Source: Paenibacillus sp. A3 (lineage in GTDB: Bacteria > Bacillota > Bacilli > Paenibacillales > NBRC-103111). From it: a stretch of DNA of 64,000 bases. The notes under the pieces were generated by a model. The model did no database searches. It was not told the DNA's origin and saw only the letters and a list, made by a program, of their open reading frames with translations. The stretch spans positions 1 to 64,000 of the forward strand of contig NZ_JTHN01000081.1 in assembly GCF_001399685.1 (NCBI RefSeq). The letters run 5' to 3'. Positions 43,476 to 52,490 of this stretch are shown in pieces (positions within the stretch are counted from its first letter, which is position 1; each line of letters starts with the position of its first letter). The translations under genes were made by a program, and so were the position numbers.

Positions 43476-43506
43476 TTGACCCTCCCCTTGGAGGAGTCTG
43501 TACACT
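43476..43506 (+). promoter_or_regulatory. MerR-type autoregulated promoter (19-bp spacer)
   Basis: TTGACC (43476-43481), a 19-base spacer containing the dyad CTCCCCTTGGAGGAG, then TACACT (43501-43506). An over-long spacer with a GGAG/CTCC dyad is the hallmark of promoters activated by BmrR/TipAL-type MerR proteins. Confidence 0.88.
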
Positions 43507-43530
43507 AAAATTCGAAAGGAGGAACACGAC

Positions 43531-44286
43531 ATACTGTATACGGTCAAAGAAATATCTTCATTGTCCGGCGTAACCGTCAAGACGCTGCATCATTACCATA
43601 AAATCGGGCTTCTGGTGCCGTGCGAGGTCAGCGAAGCGGGATACCGGTTATACGGGATGAAAGAGTTGGAACGTCTGCAGCACATTTTGTTTTACCGGGA
43701 ATTGGATTTTCCTTTGAAGGAAATCGCGCGGCTGCTTGAAGAGGAACCTGAGCGGCACGCGATTCTCGCGCGGCAGGAGGAACTGCTTCTGCTCCGCAAG
43801 CAAAGGCTGGAAACGATCATTCAAACCTTACAACAATCCATGGTCAGCATGGAGAAGGGAGAAATCATGAATAGCAAAGACATGTTCAAAGGGTTCGAAA
43901 GCGCGCAGGAATGGGAAAAGGCATTGGAGGAACAGAATCGGCATTTGAAGGACGCCTACGGCTACGACATGCTCGATTCCGCAGAAATCGATGCGCAAAG
44001 CATGAATGAGCAGGCTCTGGAGGCGGCGGCATTTATGAATCATATCGCAGAAGCTTTGCGAACGGGGATCAAGCACAGCGACGCGGAAATTCAGCGGCTG
44101 ATCCGGGAGCACCTTGATTTTATGAACAAGCACGGGCATACCGTCACTCCTGCTGATTTTGCAGCCCAAACGCGCTTTTTCCTCGGCGACGACTTTCATC
44201 TTCGCATGCTGGAAGACCAGCAAACCGGATTGGCGTATTACCTGTCCGCAGCAGCCGAGTCCTACGCGGCAGCAGAACAACAATAA
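43531..44286 (+). CDS. TipAL-like MerR-family regulator with TipAS drug-binding domain
   Basis: Helix-turn-helix YTVKEISSLSGVTVKTLHHY, GYRLYGMKELERLQ, a long dimer helix, then a TipAS-type domain of about 130 residues that binds thiopeptide-like drugs. No ATG/GTG start exists at the right place: AAAGGAGG lies 8 bases before ATA (43531) and 11 before CTG (43534), giving the normal family start (M)LYTVKEI. The TTG at 43561 would remove half of the first helix. I place the start at ATA, with CTG as alternative. The protein likely activates its own promoter just upstream. Confidence 0.8.
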   Translation: MLYTVKEISSLSGVTVKTLHHYHKIGLLVPCEVSEAGYRLYGMKELERLQHILFYRELDFPLKEIARLLEEEPERHAILARQEELLLLRKQRLETIIQTLQQSMVSMEKGEIMNSKDMFKGFESAQEWEKALEEQNRHLKDAYGYDMLDSAEIDAQSMNEQALEAAAFMNHIAEALRTGIKHSDAEIQRLIREHLDFMNKHGHTVTPADFAAQTRFFLGDDFHLRMLEDQQTGLAYYLSAAAESYAAAEQQ

Positions 44287-44309
44287 CTGAAATAGTCGAT
44301 CAAAAATTT

Positions 44310-44347
44310 ACAGCTCCCTTCCGCGCAGGAAAGGAGCTGTTTTTTTT
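44310..44347 (+). terminator. Terminator of the TipAL-like gene
   Basis: AGCTCC-TTCC...GGAA-GGAGCT stem followed by eight T. Confidence 0.9.
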
Positions 44348-44368
44348 GCGAGTCGACGATACGGCCCG

Positions 44369-44551
44369 TTACTCTTGAATCGCCGAATTGTACATGCTCA
44401 GAAAGATGGGCGACAACGGATAAAATACCGTTTCCGAGCATTTATAGCACTCCGTATGATGGCAGTCCGCCAGCTCCTCTACCGTTTCGCCGCAGCGGCT
44501 GCAGCACTTGGCCGGAAGCTGCTCGTAAAATTTCATCGATGATTGAAGCAT
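44369..44551 (-). CDS. YhfH-like small zinc-motif protein
   Basis: 60 residues with GGAGGAGAAGG ahead of the ATG. Pattern LPAKCCSRCGETVEELADCHH followed by CYKC gives two Cys pairs that can bind zinc. The start FYEQLPAKxCxxCG and the EELxxC spacing resemble the small YhfH family of Bacillales, whose function is unknown. The C-terminal 17 residues (FYPLSPIFLSMYNSAIQE) go beyond the usual YhfH end. Confidence 0.65.
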   Translation of the reverse strand: MLQSSMKFYEQLPAKCCSRCGETVEELADCHHTECYKCSETVFYPLSPIFLSMYNSAIQE

Positions 44552-44570
44552 ATTCCTTCTCCTCCATTCA

Positions 44571-46172
44571 TTATAAATGCGCGTAGCTTGGGATGGTCAA
44601 AAAGTCCTCGAATGTGGCGGACGTCGTCATATCGCTAAACAGCGTTTTCGCCAGCATGTATTGTCCTTGTTCGAAACGGTCCGCGCCGACGCGCTCCCGA
44701 ATCGCCTTCAGTTCTTCTTCAAGCAGCTCTCCGAACAGATCGGCCGTGACTTTGCGCCCGTCCTCCAGAATGCCCTTCGGATGATGAATCCACTGCCACA
44801 GCTGCGCCCGCGAAATTTCCGCGGTCGCTACATCCTCCATCAGGTTGCGGATCGGCACCGCGCCGTAGCCACGCAGCCACGCTTCCAAATAATGAAGCCC
44901 GACATGAATGTTCGTACGCACGCCGGCTTCCGTAATCGGTCCCTGCGGAACTTCGAGCAGGTCGGCGGCCGTCACCTCGATGCCCGTCAGCTGCCGGTCG
45001 ATCTGATTGGGCGCCGGCATCAGGCGGTCGAACACTTCCCGGGCGACCGGGACAAGGCCCGGATGGGCGACCCAGGTTCCGTCATGCCCTTGCGTCGCTT
45101 CGCGCGTCTTATCCGCACGGACCTTCCGCATGGCCTCCTCGTTAGCTTCGGGATCATCCTTGATCGGAATTTGCGCGGCCATGCCGCCGATGCAAGGCGC
45201 TCCCCGCTTGTGGCACGTCTGGATCGCCAGCAGCGAATAGGCGCGCATGAACGGCGATTCCATCGTTACCAGGCCGCGGTCCGGCAAAATGACATGCTCC
45301 TGGTTTCTGAGCTTTTTGATGTAGCTGAAAATATAGTCCCAGCGCCCGCAGTTGAGACCTGCGCTGTGCTCCCGCAGCTCATACAAAATTTCGTCCATTT
45401 CAAAAGCCGCCAGAATCGTCTCGATCAGCACCGTCGCTTTGATCGTGCCCACGGGAATGCCCAGCTTCTCTTCGGCAAAGGTGAAGACATCGTTCCACAA
45501 TCTCGCTTCCAGATGGCTTTCCAGCTTCGGCAAGTAGAAGTACGGGGCGCTCCCCCGATCCAGCAGCGCTTGCGCGTTGTGGAAGAAGAACAGGCCGAAG
45601 TCGAACAATCCCGCCGACATCGGACGCTGATCGATCCATACGTGCTTTTCTTCCAGATGCCAGCCCCGGGGGCGGACCTTCAGCACGGCCGTCTGCTCGT
45701 TCAGCGCATACGTCTTGCCTTCCGGGGACTCGAACCGGATCGTTCGCCGCACGGCGTCCCTCATGTTGATTTGTCCTTCGATGCAATTGCTCCACTGCGG
45801 CGAGTTCGCGTCTTCAAAATCCGCCATATACAGCTTCGCGCCGGAATTCAGCGCGTTAATGACCATTTTCCGGTCGCCGGCAGGCCCGGTGATCTCGACC
45901 CTGCGGTCGGTCAGATCGGGCGGGATCGGCGCAATGCGCCAATCCCCGCTGCGAACGTCCTCCGTCTCCTTCAAAAAATCGGGCAGTTCCCCCGCATCGA
46001 TTCTCTGCTGCCGCTCTTCCCGCTGTTTCAGCAAGGAGAGACGCCGATGACCGAATTTTTTCTCCAATTCCGCCACAAATTCCAGCGCGGCCGGAGTCAA
46101 GATTTCAAAATAAGCCGGGTTATGCATTCGGCCCTTCAGCAGCACGCCTTGTGAAACCGCATGATAAGTCAT
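44571..46172 (-). CDS. aceB: Malate synthase A
   Basis: Condenses glyoxylate with acetyl-CoA to malate. Start at the ATG giving [20 protein letters not shown], 8 bases after GGAGG; this start overlaps the aceA stop region only slightly downstream of it (13 bases apart). 533 residues. Malate synthase A signature: [38 protein letters not shown]; also [20 protein letters not shown] and [20 protein letters not shown]. With aceA it forms the complete glyoxylate shunt, needed when acetyl-CoA from fatty acids or ethanolamine is the carbon source. Confidence 0.96.
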   Translation of the reverse strand: MTYHAVSQGVLLKGRMHNPAYFEILTPAALEFVAELEKKFGHRRLSLLKQREERQQRIDAGELPDFLKETEDVRSGDWRIAPIPPDLTDRRVEITGPAGDRKMVINALNSGAKLYMADFEDANSPQWSNCIEGQINMRDAVRRTIRFESPEGKTYALNEQTAVLKVRPRGWHLEEKHVWIDQRPMSAGLFDFGLFFFHNAQALLDRGSAPYFYLPKLESHLEARLWNDVFTFAEEKLGIPVGTIKATVLIETILAAFEMDEILYELREHSAGLNCGRWDYIFSYIKKLRNQEHVILPDRGLVTMESPFMRAYSLLAIQTCHKRGAPCIGGMAAQIPIKDDPEANEEAMRKVRADKTREATQGHDGTWVAHPGLVPVAREVFDRLMPAPNQIDRQLTGIEVTAADLLEVPQGPITEAGVRTNIHVGLHYLEAWLRGYGAVPIRNLMEDVATAEISRAQLWQWIHHPKGILEDGRKVTADLFGELLEEELKAIRERVGADRFEQGQYMLAKTLFSDMTTSATFEDFLTIPSYAHL

Positions 46173-46185
46173 CGCCTCGGCCTCC

Positions 46186-47472
46186 TTAGCCCGCAAACTG
46201 TTCCGCTTCGGTAGAATCCTTGAGCGCCGTCGTCACGGAATCGCCTCCGGACAAGACAAGCGACACTTCATCGAAGTAGCCGGTTCCGACTTCGCGCTGG
46301 TGGCGGGTCGCTTCGTAGCCGTAACGCTCGCTGGCGAACTCCGACTGCTGCAGCTCCGAGTAGGCGGCCATTCCGCGGTCGCGGTACCCTCTGGCCAATT
46401 CGAACATGCTGTGGTTCAACGAATGGAACCCGGCCAGCGTCACGAATTGGAATTTGTAGCCCATCTTTCCTAATTCCCGCTGGAACGCCGCGATCGTGGC
46501 ATCGTCCAGCTTCTTCTTCCAGTTGAACGAAGGCGAGCAGTTGTAGGCGAGCAGCTTGCCGGGGTACTTCGCGTGGATTGCTTCCGCAAACCGCCGCGCT
46601 TCCTCCAGGTTCGGCTCGGCCGTTTCGCACCAGACCATATCGGCATAAGGAGCGTATGCGAGACCTCGGGAAATCGCTTGGTCCAGCCCGTCTTTGACAT
46701 AATAGAAGCCTTCCGGCGAACGCTCGCCTGTCAGGAACGGCTTGTCGTTATCGTCGATATCGCTGGTCAGCAGCTTGGCCGCATTCGCATCCGTTCTGGC
46801 GATGATAATCGTATCGACGCCCATGACATCGGCAGCAAGTCTGGCCGCGATCAGATGGCGGACTGCCTGTCGGGTAGGCAGCAGTACCTTGCCGCCCATA
46901 TGTCCGCATTTCTTCTCCGAGGAGAGCTGATCCTCGAAGTGAACGGCTGCCGCTCCCGCTTCGATCATCGCTTTCATTAATTCGAAGACGTTAAGCGGTC
47001 CGCCGAAGCCCGCTTCAGCGTCGGCCACGATCGGCAGGAAAAAGTCAATGTTCTCTTTCCCTTCCGCGTGCTGAATTTGATCCGCTCTTTGCAGCGTCTG
47101 ATTGATCCGCTTGACCACGGCAGGTACGCTGTTCGCGGGATACAGGCTTTGGTCGGGATACATTTGACCGCTCAGGTTGGCGTCCGCCGCCACCTGCCAG
47201 CCGCTGAGATAAATGGCCTTCAGTCCGGCCTTCGCCTGCTGGAGAGCTTGATTGCCTGTCAGGGCACCCAGGGCATGAACGTAATCCTCCGTATGAACCA
47301 GCTTCCACAGCTTCTCCGCTCCCCGCTGTGCCAGCGTGTGCTCGATCAGTACCGAGCCCCGCAAGCGAAGTACGTCTTCCGGACCGTACGGGCGCCGTAC
47401 CCCCTCGTACCGTTTGGAATTCCATTTTTGCTGAAGCTGTTCCGATTGCGCTTTACGATTATTGGTTGTCAT
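46186..47472 (-). CDS. aceA: Isocitrate lyase
   Basis: Cleaves isocitrate to glyoxylate and succinate. 428 residues with the catalytic loop [14 protein letters not shown] at 187-200, [19 protein letters not shown] for metal binding and [19 protein letters not shown] near the C-terminus. AGGAGG precedes the ATG. A possible promoter TTGCTA-N18-TATTAC lies upstream on the minus strand (about 47510-47540), and a 9-bp direct repeat ATGAGTAAT occurs twice at 47498-47515. aceB follows after 13 bases. Confidence 0.96.
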   Translation of the reverse strand: MTTNNRKAQSEQLQQKWNSKRYEGVRRPYGPEDVLRLRGSVLIEHTLAQRGAEKLWKLVHTEDYVHALGALTGNQALQQAKAGLKAIYLSGWQVAADANLSGQMYPDQSLYPANSVPAVVKRINQTLQRADQIQHAEGKENIDFFLPIVADAEAGFGGPLNVFELMKAMIEAGAAAVHFEDQLSSEKKCGHMGGKVLLPTRQAVRHLIAARLAADVMGVDTIIIARTDANAAKLLTSDIDDNDKPFLTGERSPEGFYYVKDGLDQAISRGLAYAPYADMVWCETAEPNLEEARRFAEAIHAKYPGKLLAYNCSPSFNWKKKLDDATIAAFQRELGKMGYKFQFVTLAGFHSLNHSMFELARGYRDRGMAAYSELQQSEFASERYGYEATRHQREVGTGYFDEVSLVLSGGDSVTTALKDSTEAEQFAG

Positions 47473-47549
47473 CCCTTTTGCCCTCCTGAAATTGGTTATG
47501 AGTAATATGAGTAATTACGATGTGATAGCAAGTTGGAAATCGATACGGA

Positions 47550-47723
47550 CTACTCGTGGCTTTCTACGTAGCCGTTGCCGCAGCACCAGAAGCAGATGGT
47601 TACCTTCGTGCCGAAAGCGTCCCGGTATTCCGGGGGTTGCTTTTCGTCGTTCTTGGATACGCCGCCGGAATGAAAGTTAGGGGATTCAATTTCGCCGTGA
47701 CCGTGACATATCGGACAATTCAT
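47550..47723 (-). CDS. Small DnaJ-zinc-finger-like protein
   Basis: 57 residues, start MNCPICHGHGEI with GGAGG 8 bases before; an in-frame ATG five codons earlier overlaps that site. Two CxxCxGxG-type motifs (CPICHGHG and CFWCCGNG) could bind one zinc, as in the DnaJ cysteine-rich domain. Function unknown. It sits upstream of aceA on the same strand, separated by 77 bases. Confidence 0.6.
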   Translation of the reverse strand: MNCPICHGHGEIESPNFHSGGVSKNDEKQPPEYRDAFGTKVTICFWCCGNGYVESHE

Positions 47724-47798
47724 GTGAACTACCTCCATTTGTTTTTATTATAGTACAGTGTTTTTGTTCGATGAGGTTATTATATAACAACAATTCAA

Positions 47799-47844
47799 AC
47801 TGTTCAATACTGTTTTTAAAATTTTTTTACTGTTTTATAACAGT
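47799..47844. promoter_or_regulatory. ACTGTT repeat array with a palindromic site
   Basis: ACTGTT at 47799-47804 and 47809-47814 (one helical turn apart) and a palindrome ACTGTTTTATAACAGT at 47829-47844, in an AT-rich stretch upstream of the zinc-motif gene. Likely a regulator binding region; the factor is unknown. Confidence 0.45.
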
Positions 47845-47893
47845 GTATACAAAACAGGCTTTGCTGCATGCTCCAAACCCGCGATACAACGCG

Positions 47894-47935
47894 AAAAAGC
47901 GGCTTCTCCCTTTTCGGGAAAAGCCGCTTGCTCGG
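47894..47935 (-). terminator. Terminator-like hairpin
   Basis: AAGCGGCTT...AAGCCGCTT (47897-47929) with inner CCC/GGG, then TTTTTCGC on the minus strand. Ends the small gene at 47954. Confidence 0.7.
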
Positions 47936-47953
47936 ACGTATATTAAACCTATG

Positions 47954-48142
47954 TCACTCTGACGAAGAGCGCGCCCGCTCCGAACCGGAATCGTCCGCTT
48001 CCCCGGCGAGGCCGTCCATCATCCGCTCCACGAATTTGCTGATTCCATCGGTCGCTGCCATATCCTCCTGACCCGGAGGCGTTGTAACGCTGTTATTCGT
48101 AAAATGTTCGAAATACCCTTCTTGTTGTTCTTCCCGCTCCAT
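47954..48142 (-). CDS. Small acidic hypothetical protein
   Basis: 62 residues from the ATG that follows GGAGG by 7 bases (MEREEQQEGYFEHFTNN). Hydrophilic, acidic, no Cys, no membrane segment; a possible amphipathic helix DGISKFVERMMDGLAGE. A terminator follows. Not recognised. Confidence 0.5.
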   Translation of the reverse strand: MEREEQQEGYFEHFTNNSVTTPPGQEDMAATDGISKFVERMMDGLAGEADDSGSERARSSSE

Positions 48143-48208
48143 CGCCAAACCTCCACCTGTTAAGATGAAGATAGGGTTGACGCCCGGCGCGATAATTATT
48201 CACTATAA

Positions 48209-48253
48209 CAAAACAAACTCCCTTATCGCCGGCCGGGCAATAAAGGGAGGTTG
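48209..48253 (-). terminator. Terminator of the siderophore operon
   Basis: CTCCCTTTAT...ATAAGGGAG stem, then TTTGTTTTGTT on the minus strand. Confidence 0.75.
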
Positions 48254-48287
48254 TTCATGCTGCAGCGTTATGACGGCGCGGTTATTG

Positions 48288-49268
48288 TTACTGCACCGCT
48301 TTTTCCGCTTCTTTCACCATCTCGGCTACGGAAAGCAAGCCGCCGCCGGACAGGTACCAGTAGTTCGAATCCAGATAAATGATTTTGCCGTTTTTGTAGG
48401 CTTTCGTTTTCTTCGTCAGCTCATTTTCCACGATTTGCTTTGCCGGGGTTCCGTTGCCGACAACAGCGTCACGGTCGACGACAAACAGATAGTCCGGGTC
48501 TTTCTGAGCCACGTACTCGAACGTTACGCTTTGGCCGTGCGTCTCCACCTTGATATCTTTGTCTGCAGGCGTAAAGCCGAATTCGTCGTGGATAATGCCG
48601 AAGCGCGAGCCTTGGCCATAAGCGCTGGTCTTGCCGCCGGTCGTCAGGATGACCAATGCGGTTTTGCCGCCTGTGGACGCTTTTTCCTTCAGCTTCTTGA
48701 CGGAGTCGCTGATGGCGGCGAACTCCTTCTCCGCTGCCGCTTCCTTGCCGAAAATTTGGCCGAGCAGCTTCACGTTCTCTTCGAACGATTTCATGTAGCT
48801 TTTGTCGTCCACGCCCATAAAGATCGTCGGAGCGATAGCTTTAAACTCCTCGTACTTGGCCGATTGCCGTGCGGAGATGATGATCAGATCGGGCTTGAGC
48901 TGGTTGATCTTCTCAAAGTCCGGCTCCATCAGGCCGCCTACGTTCGCATACTTGCTGTCCTTGTATTTGGACAAATACGAAGGCAGGTTTTTCGACGGAA
49001 CGCCGGCCACTTCTACGCCCAATTTATCCAGCGAGTCCAGCGTGCCGAAGTCGAATACAACGACCTTCTTCGGGTTCTTCTTGACTTTCGTTTCCCCAAG
49101 CTTATGTTTAATCGTCAGCTCTTCACTATCTTTCGGTGCGGCCGTGTTCGCGTTCTTCGCATCGCCGCCTCCTGTCGCATTATTGGAGCTGCCGGAACCG
49201 TTCGTTCCGCACGCCGCGACCGCAACGGCCAGGAGCACCATCATGAGCATCCATGAAATTTTTTTCAT
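48288..49268 (-). CDS. Siderophore-binding lipoprotein (YclQ-like)
   Basis: 326-residue substrate-binding protein of a ferric-siderophore ABC importer. Start at MKKISWMLMMVLLAVAVAAC: signal with lipobox AVAAC, Cys20. After an Asn/Gly linker come the two lobes of a FhuD/FatB-type fold (VVVFDFGTLDSLDKLGVEVA, KPDLIIISARQSAKYEEFKA, GSRFGIIHDEFGFTPADKDI). Closest in pattern to Bacillus YclQ, which binds petrobactin. Last gene of yclNOPQ-type operon. An in-frame ATG further upstream lacks a signal sequence. Confidence 0.92.
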   Translation of the reverse strand: MKKISWMLMMVLLAVAVAACGTNGSGSSNNATGGGDAKNANTAAPKDSEELTIKHKLGETKVKKNPKKVVVFDFGTLDSLDKLGVEVAGVPSKNLPSYLSKYKDSKYANVGGLMEPDFEKINQLKPDLIIISARQSAKYEEFKAIAPTIFMGVDDKSYMKSFEENVKLLGQIFGKEAAAEKEFAAISDSVKKLKEKASTGGKTALVILTTGGKTSAYGQGSRFGIIHDEFGFTPADKDIKVETHGQSVTFEYVAQKDPDYLFVVDRDAVVGNGTPAKQIVENELTKKTKAYKNGKIIYLDSNYWYLSGGGLLSVAEMVKEAEKAVQ

Positions 49269-49333
49269 CTTGACCACCTCGATAATCGTAATATTTATTG
49301 CAAAGGACGGTATGGCGTCCCTTGGACAATCGG

Positions 49334-50092
49334 CTAAGCAAAATAGACGCAAATCTTGTTCTCGTTGATATCTTCGATATGGATATCCATGTCGTAAATG
49401 TCCTTGAGCACGGATTCCTCGATGATCTCGGCCGTCGGGCCTTCGCGGACCAGCTTCCCGTCCTTGAGCGCCACAATGTAATCGGCATGGCAGGAGGCAA
49501 AATTAATGTCGTGGATCACGATGACAATCGTCTTGCCCAGCTCGTCGACCAGCCGTCGCAGCACCTTCATAATTTGGACCGAATGTTTCATATCCAGATT
49601 GTTCAACGGCTCATCCAGCAAAATGTACTCGGTATTCTGCGCGATGACCATGGCGATGTAAGCCCGCTGCCGTTGGCCGCCGCTCAATTGATCGATATAC
49701 TTGTGCTGCATGTCTTCGAGCTCCATGTAGCGGATAGCCTCGTCGACGAACGTCCAATCCTCTTTCGTCAGCTTGCCCTGCGAATAAGGGAAGCGGCCGA
49801 AGCTGACAAGCTCCCGCACCGTCAAACGGATGCCGATGTGGTTGGACTGCTTCAGAATCGAGATTTTTTTGGCCAGCTCGCCGCTCTTGTACTGCCCGAT
49901 TTCTTTGCCTTCGATCCACACTTCTCCCTCGTCCCTCGTCAGAAGGCGGCTCATCATGGACAACAGCGTGCTTTTGCCGGCGCCATTCGGCCCGATAAAA
50001 GCGGTGATGCTTCCTTTGTTGACCTTGACGGAGACTTGATCGACGACGCGCTTGTTCCCGTAGGCTTTCGTTACGTTGCGTACTTCTACCAC
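49334..50092 (-). CDS. Siderophore ABC importer ATPase (YclP-like)
   Basis: 252 residues; Walker A IGPNGAGKSTLLSMMSRLLT, Q-loop ILKQSNHIGIRLTVRELVSF, signature QLSGGQRQRAYIAMVIAQ, Walker B YILLDEPLNNLDM, H-loop VIVIHDINFASCHADYIVA. FecE/FepC family. The start overlaps the permease stop by 7 bases. Powers uptake through the two permeases encoded upstream. Confidence 0.94.
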   Translation of the reverse strand: MVEVRNVTKAYGNKRVVDQVSVKVNKGSITAFIGPNGAGKSTLLSMMSRLLTRDEGEVWIEGKEIGQYKSGELAKKISILKQSNHIGIRLTVRELVSFGRFPYSQGKLTKEDWTFVDEAIRYMELEDMQHKYIDQLSGGQRQRAYIAMVIAQNTEYILLDEPLNNLDMKHSVQIMKVLRRLVDELGKTIVIVIHDINFASCHADYIVALKDGKLVREGPTAEIIEESVLKDIYDMDIHIEDINENKICVYFA

Positions 50093-51036
50093 GATTTGTT
50101 CTCCTTCAACAGAAGATATAGAAAGTAAGACCCGCCGATGAAATTCACGATGACGCTGAGTGTGGTCGTAAAGGTAAACACCCGTTCCACCATCAATTGC
50201 CCGCCGACCAAGGCGATCATCCCAATCAGGATCGCGCCGACAATAAGCTGACTGTGCCGGTACGTGCGCAAAAATTGGTGCGTGACGTTGGCGACAAGCA
50301 GCCCGAAGAACGTAATCGGTCCGACCAAGGCGGTAGCGATCGACGCCAGAATCGCGACGACGATCAGCAGCCTTTTCACGATGCTGTCGTACGGCACACC
50401 CAGATTGATCGCATGCTCTTTGCCTAACGAAATGACATCCAAATAGGTAAGAAGCTTTTTAAAATACAGCGTAATGACCAGCACCGCGACGACCGAGATC
50501 GTCAAAAGATCCGAGTCAACGCTGCTGAAGCTGGCAAACAGCTTGCCCTGCAGCACCAGGAACGCGTTCGGGTTGATCAGCATCTGCATGAACGAGGACG
50601 AGCTTTGAAACAGCGTTCCAAGAACAAGTCCGACGAGCAGCAAATGATAAATGTTCGTTCCCTCTTTGCGGAACATCAGCTTATGGAGCAGAAGCGCGAA
50701 CAGCACCATCAATCCGACGGACAGCGCGAAATTCCATTCATTGCTGATCGTCGTCAGGCCGGTTGCGCCGAAAATAAAAACGATGGCGGTTTGGAGCAGC
50801 ATGTAGAGCCAATCGAGCCCGATCATGCTTGGCGTCAAAATCCGGTTGTTCGTAATCGTCTGAAACACCATCGTCGAGAAGGCGATGCAGAAGCCGGTAA
50901 GCAGCAGCGCGAGCACCTTCTTGCCTCGGCGGGGAAGAATATAATCCCAATTGCCGCCCGACTGAATGACCATAAACAGCACAACCAAAGCCACCGCGAT
51001 CACGGCAAGCAAGGTTAACTTGGCTTTATTGCTCAT
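50086..51036 (-). CDS. Siderophore ABC importer permease (YclO-like)
   Basis: 316-residue FecCD-family permease with eight to ten hydrophobic helices; conserved coupling segment ALVGPITFFGLLVANVTHQF and the ending LSVIVNFIGGSYFLYLLLKE. Overlaps yclN upstream by 11 bases and the ATPase downstream. Pairs with the YclN-like subunit. Confidence 0.93.
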   Translation of the reverse strand: MSNKAKLTLLAVIAVALVVLFMVIQSGGNWDYILPRRGKKVLALLLTGFCIAFSTMVFQTITNNRILTPSMIGLDWLYMLLQTAIVFIFGATGLTTISNEWNFALSVGLMVLFALLLHKLMFRKEGTNIYHLLLVGLVLGTLFQSSSSFMQMLINPNAFLVLQGKLFASFSSVDSDLLTISVVAVLVITLYFKKLLTYLDVISLGKEHAINLGVPYDSIVKRLLIVVAILASIATALVGPITFFGLLVANVTHQFLRTYRHSQLIVGAILIGMIALVGGQLMVERVFTFTTTLSVIVNFIGGSYFLYLLLKENKSW

Positions 51037-51979
51037 ATTTCTTTCTCCTCATAAGCAGGTAAAGAAAAATCCCGCTTCCGATAACCCCCACGGTCAATCC
51101 GATCGAAATTTCATACGGATAAATGATCACCCGCCCGAAAATATCGCAGGCCAGCACGAAGACGGCTCCGAGCAAAGCGGTATGGGGAAGATTTTTTTTC
51201 AGGTTGTCCCCTTGATAAATGGTGACGATGTTCGGAATGATCAAGCCGAGAAACGGGATCATGCCGACCGTCAGCACGACGACCGAGGTGACCAGGGCCG
51301 CAATCACAAGTCCGATGTTGACCACCTGCCTGTAATTCAATCCGAGGTTGACGGAAAAATCCTCGCCCATCCCGGCGACCGTAAACTTATTGGCGAACAA
51401 GTAAGCCAGCACTGTGGCGGGAATGCTGATGTATAGCAGCTCGTAGCGGCCTTTCAGCACACCCGAGAAGTCCCCGTGCAGCCACGAAGACATGCTTTGA
51501 ATCAGATCGTATTTATAGGAGAAAAAGGTCGTCATCGATTCGATGAGATTGCCGAGCATAAGACCGATGAGCGGGATGAAGATCGCATCCTTAAATTTCA
51601 CCCGATCGAGAATTTTCATAAACACGTATGTACCGGCCAGCGAAAAGATAAAAGCGACGAACATCTTCTGCAGCGGAGTCGCCTCCGTAAAGACCAGCAG
51701 AGCGACCAGAATGCCCAGACTGGCCGAATCCATTGTGCCCGCGGTCGACGGGGAGACGAATTTGTTGCGGCTGAGCTGCTGCATAATCAAACCCACGATG
51801 CTCATGCTCATGCCGGCGATCAGAATGCTGATCAAGCGCGGGAACCGGCTGATCATCAGCACCTCGACCTTCTCTTCGTTCCACTGTACGATATCGGTCA
51901 GCGTCAAATCTTTCGCGCCAATGAATAGAGAAGCAACGGATAAAACAATCAGGGCAAGGACCAAATAAGTTTTTCTCAT
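51026..51979 (-). CDS. Siderophore ABC importer permease (YclN-like)
   Basis: 317 residues started at ATG giving MRKTYLVLALIVLSVASLFI, with AGGGAATG ahead; an in-frame ATG 17 codons earlier lies inside the Fur box and is not used. FecCD family: VGMIPFLGLIIPNIVTIYQG and ISIGLTVGVIGSGIFLYLLM. First gene of the operon, behind two Fur boxes. Confidence 0.92.
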   Translation of the reverse strand: MRKTYLVLALIVLSVASLFIGAKDLTLTDIVQWNEEKVEVLMISRFPRLISILIAGMSMSIVGLIMQQLSRNKFVSPSTAGTMDSASLGILVALLVFTEATPLQKMFVAFIFSLAGTYVFMKILDRVKFKDAIFIPLIGLMLGNLIESMTTFFSYKYDLIQSMSSWLHGDFSGVLKGRYELLYISIPATVLAYLFANKFTVAGMGEDFSVNLGLNYRQVVNIGLVIAALVTSVVVLTVGMIPFLGLIIPNIVTIYQGDNLKKNLPHTALLGAVFVLACDIFGRVIIYPYEISIGLTVGVIGSGIFLYLLMRRKKYEQ

Positions 51980-52015
51980 AACATTCCCTAACAATAGTTT
52001 AATGGTGAATAATGC

Positions 52016-52034
52016 GATAATGATTTTCATTATC
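52016..52034. promoter_or_regulatory. Fur box
   Basis: GATAATGATTTTCATTATC matches the 19-bp Fur consensus at 18 of 19 positions or better, 37 bases before the yclN-like start. Predicts iron repression of the siderophore importer. Confidence 0.93.
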
Positions 52035-52047
52035 AGTGTAAACGATA

Positions 52048-52064
52048 TTGAGAATCATTCTTAA
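52048..52064. promoter_or_regulatory. Second Fur-like box
   Basis: TTGAGAATCATTCTTAA has the 7-1-7 inverted arrangement of Fur sites (one mismatch between arms), 13 bases from the first box. Confidence 0.6.
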
Positions 52065-52143
52065 TGAACAATCTTAAACTATATTAGACAACACGGCTGT
52101 GTCAGTCAAGGTTTTTTTCAAAATTTACCGGAAATAGCCTATG

Positions 52144-52171
52144 CAAAAAGGCAACCGCGCGAGCGATTGCC
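52144..52171 (-). terminator. Terminator after the HxlR remnant
   Basis: Minus strand GGCAATCGC-TCGC-GCGGTTGCC then TTTTT. Confidence 0.8.
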
Positions 52172-52191
52172 TGAGCTTTGTTGAGAAGCGG

Positions 52192-52323
52192 TCAATTGAA
52201 GTATTCTTCCAGGGTGTATATGACGAGCGCCGTCCAGTTGTCGGATATCAATTCAAGAACTCTGCTGTAACCGCAAGTCGCTGGCGAGTTCCCGAATGGT
52301 CTTGTTTTGGGCGAAGATGTCAA
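52192..52323 (-). pseudogene. Truncated HxlR-family regulator (N-terminal 43 codons)
   Basis: From a TTG that follows GGAGG by 8 bases, the minus strand encodes 43 residues ending in a stop: CGYSRVLELISDNWTALVIY is the start of an HxlR winged helix (normally C-P-x-x-x-x-L-x-x-I-x-x-K-W-T-x-L-I), but the frame ends at LEEYFN, where the rest of the roughly 100-residue domain should follow. The natural-looking ribosome site and terminator suggest an internal deletion rather than chance. Divergent from the lactonase-like gene, which it may once have controlled. Confidence 0.65.
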
Positions 52324-52490
52324 ATGATCTCCCTCCTATGCACCTGGAAGTACCCAGGACACCAAAAAGTGCCTACTTTTGTAATTTTAGTTTATCTACT
52401 ATTGTATGTCTATACCGCTCATCAAAGTTGAAATCCGGAGCATGAGCGAGCGTACAAGCGAATATATTCTTTATAATAGGAGGAATGAAT

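Noticed and set aside
44577-46154. Long open frame on the plus strand opposite malate synthase
   Set aside because: It mirrors aceB codon structure, has no ribosome site and encodes a low-complexity Arg/His/Gln-rich sequence typical of antisense shadows in GC-rich genes. The same holds for the long plus-strand frames opposite fadE, fadN and eutE.
47498-47515. Direct repeat ATGAGTAAT-ATGAGTAAT before aceA
   Set aside because: Only two 9-bp copies, without symmetry or a known binding protein; could be chance in a short AT-rich stretch.
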